DNA of 64,000 bases from Pseudooceanicola spongiae (GTDB lineage Bacteria > Pseudomonadota > Alphaproteobacteria > Rhodobacterales > Rhodobacteraceae), in NCBI RefSeq assembly GCF_014899185.1, contig NZ_CP045201.1, positions 3,945,501 through 4,009,500 on the forward strand, written 5' to 3'. The notes beneath the pieces were generated by a model. It was not told the DNA's origin. It did no database searches and saw only the letters and a program-made list of their open reading frames with translations. Each line of letters opens with the position of its first letter. Position 1 is the stretch's first letter. Positions 35,111 through 43,547 of the stretch are shown in pieces. The position numbers and the translations under genes are program-made.

Positions 35111-36406
35111 ATGTCCCTGTCCAGCGATCTTGCCACCTGGGCCGCCGGCCCCGTGACCCTGACAGAGGCGATGCGGCAGTCCGTGCTGTCGTCTCTGTTC
35201 GACTGGGCCAGCGTCGGCCTTGCGGGCCGGGACGAACCTGTCGCGCAGCGCACCCGCGCGCTGGCGCTGGATGAGGGCAATGCCGGGCCGTCGGGTCTGT
35301 TCGGCGGGGGGCGCGCCAGCGCACGCACAGCTGCGCTGGTCAATGGCGCCACCAGCCACGCGCTGGATTATGACGACACGCATTTCCTGCACATCGGCCA
35401 TCCCAGCGTGGCCGTGGCGCCTGCCGCCCTCGCCGTGGCGCAGTCCGTTGGGGCAACGGGGGCTGAGCTGATCACCGCACTTGCCGCAGGGCTTGAGTTG
35501 TCGTGCCGCATCGGCGACTGGCTTGGCCGCGCGCACTACGAGGCTGGGTTTCACCAGACCGGCACCGCGGGCGCTTTTGGCGCGACAATCGCCGCAGGAC
35601 GCCTGATGCGGCTGGACGCAGCGGCCATGGCTGCGGCGCTTGGCCTGACGGCGACCCGTGCGGCAGGGTTGAAAAGCCAGTTCGGGACCATGGGCAAACC
35701 GCTGAATGCCGGCTTTGCCGCCGAGGTCGGCGTGACCTGTACAATCCTCGCCGCGCAGGGCGTCACGTCTGCGCCCGAGGCGCTGGAGGGCGCGCAGGGT
35801 TTCGGCCCGACCCATGCCGGACTGGCGCGCCTGGCGGCTTTTGACAGGCTGGGGGACGCATGGGTGTTTCCCGACGTCTCCTACAAGTTCCACGCCTGTT
35901 GTCACGGCTTGCACGCGATGCTTGAGGCGATTGGGTCGCTGAACATCGCGGGCGAAACTGCGACCTCGATCACGATCTATACGCATCCACGTTGGCTGGC
36001 GGTGTGCAATCAACCCGCGCCCACAACCGGCCTCGGGGCGAAGTTCAGTTATCGCCTGACCGCTGCAATGGCTCTGACAGGCGTCGATACAGCGGCGTTG
36101 GACACCTATAGCGACGCCATGACCCAGCGGCCCGACCTGATGGCGCTGCGTGACAGGGTCAGTGTGATCGGCGACCCGACGCTGACGGACATGCAGGCCC
36201 GCGTCAGCGTGGCCACGTCGGACGGCGTGACGGAGGCCTTTCACGACCTGATGCAGACCGGCCCCGCCGAAGAAGTGCAACGCCGCTTGCGGGACAAGTC
36301 CACGACGCTGCTCGGGGCCGAGGTTTCTGGGCCATTATGGTCCGCCGTGGCGGGATTGCCTGACGCTCCGGATGCATCCCAGCTGAGCGATATCCTGTTT
36401 GCCTGA
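35111..36406 (+). CDS. MmgE/PrpD family protein
   Basis: 431 residues starting on the base after the preceding stop. Family signatures: SHALDYDDTHFLHIGHPSVAVAP near residue 75-100, GAFGATIAAGRLMRL, LKSQFGTMGKPLNAGFAAEVG and FPDVSYKFHACCHGLHA. Members include 2-methylcitrate dehydratase and cis-aconitate decarboxylase, as well as many of unknown substrate. In a C5-dicarboxylate setting either dehydration/isomerisation or an itaconate-type decarboxylation is conceivable. Last gene of the 32116-36406 operon. Confidence 0.88.
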   Translation: MSLSSDLATWAAGPVTLTEAMRQSVLSSLFDWASVGLAGRDEPVAQRTRALALDEGNAGPSGLFGGGRASARTAALVNGATSHALDYDDTHFLHIGHPSVAVAPAALAVAQSVGATGAELITALAAGLELSCRIGDWLGRAHYEAGFHQTGTAGAFGATIAAGRLMRLDAAAMAAALGLTATRAAGLKSQFGTMGKPLNAGFAAEVGVTCTILAAQGVTSAPEALEGAQGFGPTHAGLARLAAFDRLGDAWVFPDVSYKFHACCHGLHAMLEAIGSLNIAGETATSITIYTHPRWLAVCNQPAPTTGLGAKFSYRLTAAMALTGVDTAALDTYSDAMTQRPDLMALRDRVSVIGDPTLTDMQARVSVATSDGVTEAFHDLMQTGPAEEVQRRLRDKSTTLLGAEVSGPLWSAVAGLPDAPDASQLSDILFA

Positions 36407-36632
36407 CCCCGCAACCCGGGCACATCGAGCCTGAGCCGAGTTGTTGCCCTCAAACATGCCCTGCGCTGCCTCCGGGCCACGCGGGGTCTTTTGGCGTTTC
36501 GCCGGCATGGGACGGGATAGGCGCATCACATGGCGGCGATAGGAATTTTGGATTACCGCGCCCGGCCCGGAGTGACCCAAGGTCGACCATCGAAAGATGT
36601 TTCGCGATCACGGGAGGGGAGGCCCGCAATCA

Positions 36633-37631
36633 ATGAAGCAGTCCACGAAACGGACAATGTCCATCGGAGCCCTCAGTCAGGAAAAGATCGTCTTCGCCAT
36701 TACGGTGGCGATGTTCCTGATCTTCGCCGTTTTTCTCAACGGCTTTCTCGGCGCGAATAACCTGCTGGCTCTGCTGCGCAGCGTCTCGGTTCTGGGGATC
36801 CTCGGGCTGGGGATGCTGATCGTCGTGCTGGGGCGTGGCATCGACCTTTCGATGGTGGCGAACATGGCGATTTCGGTCGCCTGGACGATCCAGCTGGTGG
36901 GCAATGGCATGGGCCTTGGTCCGGCGCTGGCTATCGGATTTGCCTTTGCCCTGACGATGAGCCTGATCTGTGGTCTGCTGGTCGCCTATGCCGAGATTTC
37001 GGCGATCTTCGCCACCCTCGCGATGAGCAGTTTCATCTATGGTTTCGGGCGGGCCAACCTGATCACCGGCACCGACGTGGTCTATCTGCCCGCCTCCTTT
37101 GGCTGGGCGTCGCAGATCGGGCAGGGGCGGCTGGCGGGCATTCCGATCCCGATCCTGCTGGCGGTGATCCTGGCCGTGCTGGTGTATCTGTTCCTGAAGC
37201 TGTCCAAACACGGCTGGAATACCTACAACATCGGCGACAACGCCACGGCGGCGCGCATCACTGGCATTTCGGTGCGCCCGACGATCGTGCTGCAATACAT
37301 GCTCAGCGGGACGGCGGCCTTCGTGGCTGGTCTGATCACCGCGACAGCGGTGCAGTCGATGAACACCCGGATCGTCAATTCCAACATGATCTACGACGTC
37401 ATCCTGATCGTCGTGCTGGGCGGGGTCAGCCTGTCGGGCGGGCGCGGTACGGTGCGCAACGTCATCGTCGGCACGCTACTGATCGGGGTGCTGGTGAACG
37501 GCATGACCATCATGGACATCCAGTACACCATTCAGAACGTCATCAAGAGCATCATTCTGCTGATGGCCGTCATCGCGGACAGCGTGCTGAACCCGCGCGA
37601 CGAACAGACCGGCCAGCAGGGCGACATCTGA
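36633..37631 (+). CDS. Ribose-type ABC importer permease
   Basis: 332 residues from the ATG at 36633, preceded by GGGAGGGGAGG. Eight to ten membrane segments with RbsC-family landmarks: LLALLRSVSVLGILGLGML, GRGIDLSMVANMAIS, TYNIGDNATAARITGI, and LGGVSLSGGRGTVRNV. This carbohydrate-uptake (CUT2) type permease usually works as a homodimer, but here a second permease lies two genes downstream, suggesting a heterodimeric channel. It opens the operon 36633-44492. Confidence 0.88.
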   Translation: MKQSTKRTMSIGALSQEKIVFAITVAMFLIFAVFLNGFLGANNLLALLRSVSVLGILGLGMLIVVLGRGIDLSMVANMAISVAWTIQLVGNGMGLGPALAIGFAFALTMSLICGLLVAYAEISAIFATLAMSSFIYGFGRANLITGTDVVYLPASFGWASQIGQGRLAGIPIPILLAVILAVLVYLFLKLSKHGWNTYNIGDNATAARITGISVRPTIVLQYMLSGTAAFVAGLITATAVQSMNTRIVNSNMIYDVILIVVLGGVSLSGGRGTVRNVIVGTLLIGVLVNGMTIMDIQYTIQNVIKSIILLMAVIADSVLNPRDEQTGQQGDI

Positions 37632-37671
37632 TCTCATTTCACGACAGAAGAAACCGGAGGAGGAGGACACC

Positions 37672-38691
37672 ATGACACTGAGGACTTTCACGAAAGCGGC
37701 GGCCTGTGCGGCCCTGACACTCGGGCTTGCGACGGCGGCACAGGCGCAGGATCCTAGCGATCCGTTCCGTGGCCCGGCGCTTGAGGCGCTTGAGGGCAAA
37801 TGGGTTGCCTATCTGCCCATTTCCGCAGGCTTTGATCTGGCGCAGGCCTGGGGCGGCGTCGTCAAGGAAGAGGCCGAACGCTACGGCATGAAGTTCACCG
37901 TGCAGGACCCGAACTGGGTTACGGACGCGATGTCGCAGGGCATGACCTCGCTGATCGCTGAACACCCCGACGTCATCGTGACCCAGAACCCCGACACCCA
38001 GTCGCTGGCGCGCCTTTTGATGCAGGCCAACAAGGCAGGGATCGCGGTGGTGCAGATGAACATGCAGGGCGCGGTGCAGACCGATGCCTACGTCGGCCCC
38101 GACTATGTCGACATGGGCCACAAGATCGCCAATCTGGCGGTCGAGACCTGCGGAGAGGGCACCGATACCTCGCACAAGATCTCGATCGTGCAGGGCGTGC
38201 TGACCGGCGGCGTCAGCTATTTCCAGGTGCAGGGCATCATGGAAGTGCTGAACGAACACCCCGAGATCGAGGTCGTCTCAAGCCAGGCGGCGGACTGGGA
38301 TGCCTCCAAGGCGCGCGCGATCACCGAAACCGTGCTGCAGCAAAACCCCGACCTCTGTGCGATCCTCGACATGTGGGATGGCCAGGCGATTGGCACCGGG
38401 GCTGCCGTCAAGCAGGCAGGCATGGCCGACAAGGTGATGGTGATCACCTCGGGTGGCGGCGCCAAGAGCACCTGTGACCTGATCCGCGACGATACTTTTG
38501 ATGTGGTCTACAACTATGACGCGCCCGGCATGGGCCGCGACGCCTGGACCGCGATCATGATCGCGCTGCAGAACGGTGGCGGTGGCAACACCAAGACGCA
38601 GATCTTCTCGCCCACTTACAAGATGACCAAAGAGAACGTCGACGCGGCCTCTTGCTGGGACGCGGAGACATACGCCGCGATGCTGCGCTAG
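37672..38691 (+). CDS. Ribose-type ABC importer, substrate-binding protein
   Basis: 339 residues with a signal peptide (MTLRTFTKAAACAALTLG, cleavage likely after AQA). The mature part has the periplasmic-binding fold of RbsB-type proteins: WVAYLPISAGFDLAQAWGG, SLIAEHPDVIVTQNPDTQ, QGVLTGGVSYFQVQGIM, DLCAILDMWDGQAIGTG. GGAGGAGG precedes the start. The ligand may be a sugar, polyol or lactone; neighbours with lactonase-like propellers favour a lactone or sugar acid. A strong hairpin follows the gene. Confidence 0.88.
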   Translation: MTLRTFTKAAACAALTLGLATAAQAQDPSDPFRGPALEALEGKWVAYLPISAGFDLAQAWGGVVKEEAERYGMKFTVQDPNWVTDAMSQGMTSLIAEHPDVIVTQNPDTQSLARLLMQANKAGIAVVQMNMQGAVQTDAYVGPDYVDMGHKIANLAVETCGEGTDTSHKISIVQGVLTGGVSYFQVQGIMEVLNEHPEIEVVSSQAADWDASKARAITETVLQQNPDLCAILDMWDGQAIGTGAAVKQAGMADKVMVITSGGGAKSTCDLIRDDTFDVVYNYDAPGMGRDAWTAIMIALQNGGGGNTKTQIFSPTYKMTKENVDAASCWDAETYAAMLR

Positions 38692-38699
38692 AGCCTGAC

Positions 38700-38730
38700 C
38701 GGACGGGGCGCGCCAGGGCCGCCCCGTCCG
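38700..38730 (+). terminator. Hairpin after the ribose-type binding-protein gene
   Basis: CGGACGGGGCG and CGCCCCGTCCG pair perfectly over 11 bp around a nine-base loop, followed by ACTCTTTT. It lies eight bases after the stop. It looks like a partial terminator that would give the binding protein more mRNA than the genes downstream. Confidence 0.65.
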
Positions 38731-38779
38731 ACTCTTTTCCACGATAATCCTTGCACTGCCCCTCGGGAGGGATCTTGAC

Positions 38780-40909
38780 GTGTCGCTGACAAACACCCTG
38801 AAAAAATGGCGATATCGCTGGTTCCCCGACCATGTCGTCGGAGAGATCCTGTCGAAAAACTGGATCGACAACGCCATTCCCTTCACCATCATGGTGATCA
38901 CCGTAATCATCTTCGGGGCCTTGCTGCCGAATTTCTACGGTGGCAGCAATATCGGCATCCTCGCCCGCCAGTACGGAGAGCTGGCGCTGGTCGTGCTGGC
39001 CATGACGACGGTGATCCTTGTCGGCGGGATCGACCTCTCGGTCGGGTCGAACTTCGCGCTCGGCAACTTCATGATGCTGTATTTCCTCAACATCGCGGAT
39101 CTGCCGGTCGGGCTGGCGGCGCTGCTGGTGGTGCTGATTTGCGGCACAGTCGGGTTGGTGAACGGGCTGCTGGTGGGCTATCTGCGCCTGCGGGCCTTTC
39201 TGACCACGCTGGTCACGCTGATCATCGTACGGGCCATCGTCGATCTGCTGCTGCTGCAATATGCCCAGCAGATGTCGATGTCGTTCTATTCCTCGCCCCT
39301 CTGGGACGCGATGGGGATGGGCGGAGCATGGGTGTTTCCGTTCAGTTTCATCGTGTTGGCCGTCGTCGCGATCATCGGCCATATCGTCTTCAGCCGCTCT
39401 GGCGTGGGCTGGCGGCTGCTGGCCATCGGCGGGTCGCGCCGCTCGGCCTACAACATGGGGCTGCCGGTGCGCCGGCTTGTGTGTTCCGCCTACGTCGTCT
39501 CGGGGATGCTGGTCGGTCTGGCCGGGGTGCTCTATGCCGCGCGGCTCAGCGGGGCAGGGTCGGACACCGGCATCGGGCTTGAAGTCTCGGCCCTGACGGC
39601 GGCGATCCTGGGCGGCAACAGTCTGGGGGGTGGGCGCGGCTCGGTCTCCAAGGCGCTGATGGGGGCGGTGACGGTGCTGGTGCTGACCAATGGCGTGCTG
39701 CGCCTTGGCCTCAACAGCGGTTCCGGCCCGATGGTGCTGGGGCTGGCGCTGTTGTTTGCCGTCTTCATCGACGTGCGCTGGATGAAAAACCGCCAGAAAC
39801 TGCTCAGCAAGGTCTACGTCTCGCCCACTCTGGTCGAGATGCCGGAGCCGAGGCCCACCAACAGCGGCCCCTTCGCGCTGAATGACCGCCTGAACGCTGT
39901 CGAGGTGATCGCGCAGGGCGAAGTCGAGAGCCCCGAGGACGTGATCCTGGACGACGAGGATTTCCTCTACAGTGGCAACCGGCACGGCGACATCATCCGC
40001 TATTTCCCGCCCGACTATACCCGGCACGAGGTTTATGCCCATATCGGTGGCTCGCCCCTCGGGATGGCCTTTGATCCTGCAGGCAATCTGCTGGTCTGCG
40101 TCGGCGGCATGGGGCTCTACAAGATCACCAAAGCGGATCGCAGCGTCAGCCTTGTCACGGACGAGACGAACCGCTCGCTGTTCTCGGTGGTCGATGACAG
40201 CCGCCTGCGACTGGCCGATGATCTGGATATCGCCCCTGACGGCAAGATCTACTTCTCCGAAGCGACGGTGCGCTATGAGATGCACGATTGGCCGGTCGAC
40301 GCGTTGGAAAGCCGGGGCAACGGGCGCATCATCTGCCATGACCCGAAAACCGGGCGGACCACGACAGTCTTGCGCAACCTGACCTTCCCGAACGGGATCT
40401 GCACGGCGCATGACGGCAAGTCGATCCTGTTTGCCGAAAGCTGGGCCTGCCGGATCAACCGCTACTGGCTGGAGGGCCCGAAGAAGGGCACGACCGAGGT
40501 TCTGGTCGATCGCCTGCCGGGGTATCCCGACAACATCAACCGCGCCTCGGATGGCACCTACTGGGTGGCTCTGATGGGGATGCGGAGTCCGGCGCTGGAC
40601 CTCGCTCTTGGCATGCCGGCTTTTCGCAAGCGGATGGCGCGGCGGATCGCGGCGGACCAGTGGCTCTATCCCAACCTCAACATCGGCTGCGTTGCGCGGT
40701 TCGATGATGCGGGCGAGGTGCAGGAAACCCTCTGGGATCGCCGTGCTGCCAACCATCCGATGATCACCTCGATGCGCGAACACAAGGGCTGGCTGTATCT
40801 GGGCGGCATCACCAACAACCGCATCGGGCGCATCCGCCTGTCAGACCGCGATGAAGGCTGGACAGGTTTTGCCAGCTACTGGGGCAAGAAGAAGGGAGCC
40901 TCCGCATGA
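38780..40909 (+). CDS. ABC permease fused to a strictosidine-synthase/SMP-30-like beta-propeller
   Basis: 709 residues from a GTG with GGGAGG nine bases upstream. Residues 1-335 are an RbsC-type permease (VGGIDLSVGSNFALGN, GGSRRSAYNMGLPVRRL, LGGNSLGGGRGSVSKA). After a linker at about 336-365, residues 366-709 form a beta-propeller related to strictosidine synthase/APMAP and SMP-30 lactonases: SPEDVILDDEDFLYSGN, GSPLGMAFDPAGNLLVC, LADDLDIAPDGKIYFSEA, NGICTAHDGKSILFAESW, LPGYPDNINRASDGTYW. There is no stop or frameshift between parts. RbsC-type C-termini are cytoplasmic, so the propeller should face the cytosol and could hydrolyse the substrate as it enters. That is inference. Confidence 0.88.
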   Translation: MSLTNTLKKWRYRWFPDHVVGEILSKNWIDNAIPFTIMVITVIIFGALLPNFYGGSNIGILARQYGELALVVLAMTTVILVGGIDLSVGSNFALGNFMMLYFLNIADLPVGLAALLVVLICGTVGLVNGLLVGYLRLRAFLTTLVTLIIVRAIVDLLLLQYAQQMSMSFYSSPLWDAMGMGGAWVFPFSFIVLAVVAIIGHIVFSRSGVGWRLLAIGGSRRSAYNMGLPVRRLVCSAYVVSGMLVGLAGVLYAARLSGAGSDTGIGLEVSALTAAILGGNSLGGGRGSVSKALMGAVTVLVLTNGVLRLGLNSGSGPMVLGLALLFAVFIDVRWMKNRQKLLSKVYVSPTLVEMPEPRPTNSGPFALNDRLNAVEVIAQGEVESPEDVILDDEDFLYSGNRHGDIIRYFPPDYTRHEVYAHIGGSPLGMAFDPAGNLLVCVGGMGLYKITKADRSVSLVTDETNRSLFSVVDDSRLRLADDLDIAPDGKIYFSEATVRYEMHDWPVDALESRGNGRIICHDPKTGRTTTVLRNLTFPNGICTAHDGKSILFAESWACRINRYWLEGPKKGTTEVLVDRLPGYPDNINRASDGTYWVALMGMRSPALDLALGMPAFRKRMARRIAADQWLYPNLNIGCVARFDDAGEVQETLWDRRAANHPMITSMREHKGWLYLGGITNNRIGRIRLSDRDEGWTGFASYWGKKKGASA

Positions 40910-41979
40910 GCCGCATGTTTGCCATGTTTGACCGCTTTCTCGGGCGCGGTCAGGCGGCTGTCACGGTGCCGCCGCTGGACGGAGGGCTGAAGCCGAACAA
41001 CCGGCTGGATGACCTTCCAAACGGCATCGCAGCAGACCGACCCGACGATATCGTGCTCTGGCAAGGCCGTCCGATCTGGTCTGATGGTGCGTTCCTTTGT
41101 GATGCAAACGGGCCTCTGATGGTGACCTTCGCATCCGATATCACGGCCCTTGCCACACATGGCAACCGGATGGCCGTGGCGACGCTGCAGGGCGGGATAC
41201 AGGTCTTTGACGCGGCGCTTGCGGATGTGACGCCGGGCTTTAACCAAACGATCAGCCATGTCACCGCGATGGCCTTCGCGGCAGAGGGCGCTCTTTGGTT
41301 CTGCACCGGATCAGCGCTGTATGGCCCGGACAACTGGCGCCGCGACCTGATGGAAAAGAACCGCACAGGCAGCGTGGGTCTGGCCGATCCCCGCTCGGGA
41401 GAGGTCAGGATCCTGCGACAGGATTTGGGCTATCCGGCGGGCATCGTTGTGCAGCCTGACGGCTCGGTCGTGGTGTCCGAGGCCTGGGCCTCGCAACTGG
41501 TCGGGATCGGGGCGGACGGGCGCACAGCGGTGCTGCTGGACCAGATCCCCGGCTATCCCGGTCGCCTGATTGCCCGGCATGGCGGTGGCTACTGGCTGTG
41601 CATCTTCGCCCCGCGCAGCCCGCTGATCGAGTTCGTGCTGCGCGAGGATGCCTATCGCACCGCGATGCTGCGCGACCTTGATCCAGCGCATTGGGTGGCC
41701 CCGAAATACCAAAGCGGCGTCAGCTTTCAGGAACCGATGCAGGGGGGCGCGCTGAAACAGATGGGGATTCTCAAGCCATGGGCTCCAACGCTGTCCTACG
41801 GTCTGGTGGCGGAACTGGCCGATAACTTCATCCCGCGCAACAGCTACCACAGCCGCGCCGGGGGCAAACGCCATGGGCTCACCGCTGCACTGGAACACGA
41901 CGGGCAGCTCTGGCTGGCCGGGCGCGGCTGCGGCGAAATCCTGACCATCGACCTGACAGAGACAGGAGAGACGGCATGA
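40906..41979 (+). CDS. Free SMP-30/strictosidine-synthase-like beta-propeller protein
   Basis: 357 residues, overlapping the fused permease by four bases (ATGA) and the next ATPase by four. Propeller blades are visible in RPDDIVLWQGRPIWSDGAF, PAGIVVQPDGSVVVSEAWAS, LPGY-like IPGYPGRLIARHGGGYWLC, and HGLTAALEHDGQLWLAGRG. It resembles the C-terminal half of its neighbour in order of motifs. No signal peptide is seen, so it is cytoplasmic. Family members hydrolyse lactones or esters with a bound divalent metal; the metal ligands could not be assigned with certainty. Confidence 0.8.
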   Translation: MSRMFAMFDRFLGRGQAAVTVPPLDGGLKPNNRLDDLPNGIAADRPDDIVLWQGRPIWSDGAFLCDANGPLMVTFASDITALATHGNRMAVATLQGGIQVFDAALADVTPGFNQTISHVTAMAFAAEGALWFCTGSALYGPDNWRRDLMEKNRTGSVGLADPRSGEVRILRQDLGYPAGIVVQPDGSVVVSEAWASQLVGIGADGRTAVLLDQIPGYPGRLIARHGGGYWLCIFAPRSPLIEFVLREDAYRTAMLRDLDPAHWVAPKYQSGVSFQEPMQGGALKQMGILKPWAPTLSYGLVAELADNFIPRNSYHSRAGGKRHGLTAALEHDGQLWLAGRGCGEILTIDLTETGETA

Positions 41980-43475
41980 CGACACCTGTGGTCGAACTGC
42001 GCGACGTGACCAAGGAATTCCATGGCAACTTCGCCATCCGCAACGTCACCTTCGCGCTGCACCCCGGCGAGATCCATTCGCTGCTGGGCGAAAACGGTGC
42101 CGGGAAATCGACGCTGACCAAGATGATCGCCGGGGTGCATGCCCCGACCTCTGGCACGGTGGTCTACCTCGGCAAGGAGGTCCACTTTGCCAGCCCGCAA
42201 GAGGCGCTGGAGGCGGGCGTCGCCATGGTGTTTCAGGAAACCAGTCTGGTGCCATCGCTGACCGTCGCCCAGAACCTTGAGCTGGGCAATGAAAAGCCGC
42301 TGAACCGGCTGCGGGGGCTCTACATCTCGGCCCAGCAGTTCCTGCAGTCGCTCAGTTTTGATGTCGACCCGACGGCGCTGGTCTCGACGCTTGGCGCCGC
42401 CAAGAAACAGATGGTCGAGATCGCCCGCGCGGTGCGCCACAACGCCCGCGTCATCATCTTTGATGAACCCACCGCCACCCTGACGCCTGAGGAAAAGTAC
42501 CACTTTTTCGAGCTGGTGAACCGGCTCAAGGCCAAGGGCGTGTCAATCATCTTCATCAGTCACGCGCTTGAAGAAGCCCTGCAGGTCTCCGACCGTATCA
42601 CCATTTTGCGTGACGGAGAGCTGGTGGTGACGGATGAGGTCTCGGCCTTTGACCGCGACAGTATCGTGCGCCACATGGTCGGGCGTACCCTGAGCCACGC
42701 AATCCATGGCGAGGGGACGCCGCGCCGGGCGCGCAAGGCCGGCACGCGGGTCTTGTCGGCGCAGAACCTGTCGATGGGCTCGATGGTGCGCAACACGTCG
42801 TTTTCGGTCTTTGCAGGGCAGGTGACAGGGGTGTTCGGGCTGATCGGGTCGGGCCGGACCGAGACCTTCAAGATCATCGCGGGCGTGCTGAAGCGCGACT
42901 TTTTCCATGGCGGAGAGGTGCGCCTGAACGGCAAGCCTGTGCGCTACCGTGTGCCACGCCCTGCGGTGCGCGACGGCATCATCTACGTGACCGAGGATCG
43001 CAAGCTGGAGGGGTTCTTCGAGACGAAATCCATCGCACAGAACATCTACTCCGGGCTGATCGGGGCGGATCTGAACAAACATGCGGTGGTGCGCTATTCC
43101 GAGATGGCCGAGCTGGCGAAAACCTGGACCGAAAAGCTCAACGTCAAGGCGATCGACACGGATTCCAAGGTGATCGAACTGTCGGGCGGCAATCAGCAGA
43201 AGGTGGTTCTGGCCAAAGCGCTGGTGCAAAAGCCCAAGCTGATCATTCTGGACGAGCCGACGCGCGGCGTTGACGTCGGTGCCATCGCTGAAATCCACGC
43301 GGTGATCAACGATCTGGCGGAAAGCGGTCTGCCGGTGGTGATGATCTCATCCTACCTGCCGGAAATCCTCAGCCTGTCGGATCGCATTCTGGTGTCGCGT
43401 CTGGGCCGCGTTGTCGAAGAATTCTCGATCGAGGAGGCCAGCGAAGAGAAAATCATGTATGCCGCTGTGCACTGA
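41976..43475 (+). CDS. Ribose-type ABC importer ATPase, two ABC domains
   Basis: 499 residues with duplicated ABC cassettes as in RbsA/XylG. N-half: Walker A GENGAGKSTL, degenerate signature LGAAKKQMVEIARA in place of LSGGQ, Walker B VIIFDEPTATL, switch His in ISHALEEAL. C-half: degenerate Walker A GLIGSGRTETF, canonical LSGGNQQKV and LIILDEPTRGVDVG. Such asymmetry is normal in this family. It completes the importer encoded from 36633. Confidence 0.92.
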   Translation: MTTPVVELRDVTKEFHGNFAIRNVTFALHPGEIHSLLGENGAGKSTLTKMIAGVHAPTSGTVVYLGKEVHFASPQEALEAGVAMVFQETSLVPSLTVAQNLELGNEKPLNRLRGLYISAQQFLQSLSFDVDPTALVSTLGAAKKQMVEIARAVRHNARVIIFDEPTATLTPEEKYHFFELVNRLKAKGVSIIFISHALEEALQVSDRITILRDGELVVTDEVSAFDRDSIVRHMVGRTLSHAIHGEGTPRRARKAGTRVLSAQNLSMGSMVRNTSFSVFAGQVTGVFGLIGSGRTETFKIIAGVLKRDFFHGGEVRLNGKPVRYRVPRPAVRDGIIYVTEDRKLEGFFETKSIAQNIYSGLIGADLNKHAVVRYSEMAELAKTWTEKLNVKAIDTDSKVIELSGGNQQKVVLAKALVQKPKLIILDEPTRGVDVGAIAEIHAVINDLAESGLPVVMISSYLPEILSLSDRILVSRLGRVVEEFSIEEASEEKIMYAAVH

Positions 43476-43547
43476 GGTCTGAAGCGCTGTTTGTGACCCG
43501 TGGGGCAAAGGCAGTTCGCGCAGATAACCGTCTGGGGAGGGCGCAGT

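Noticed and set aside
33059..36280. 1,073-residue minus-strand frame
   Set aside because: It runs antisense to four well-supported genes (CoA-transferase to MmgE/PrpD) and has no domain; very long shadows are expected at this GC content.
38555..40783. 742-residue minus-strand frame opposite the permease-propeller fusion
   Set aside because: The composition (His, Gln, Arg and Asp repeats) is typical of antisense of GC-rich coding DNA.
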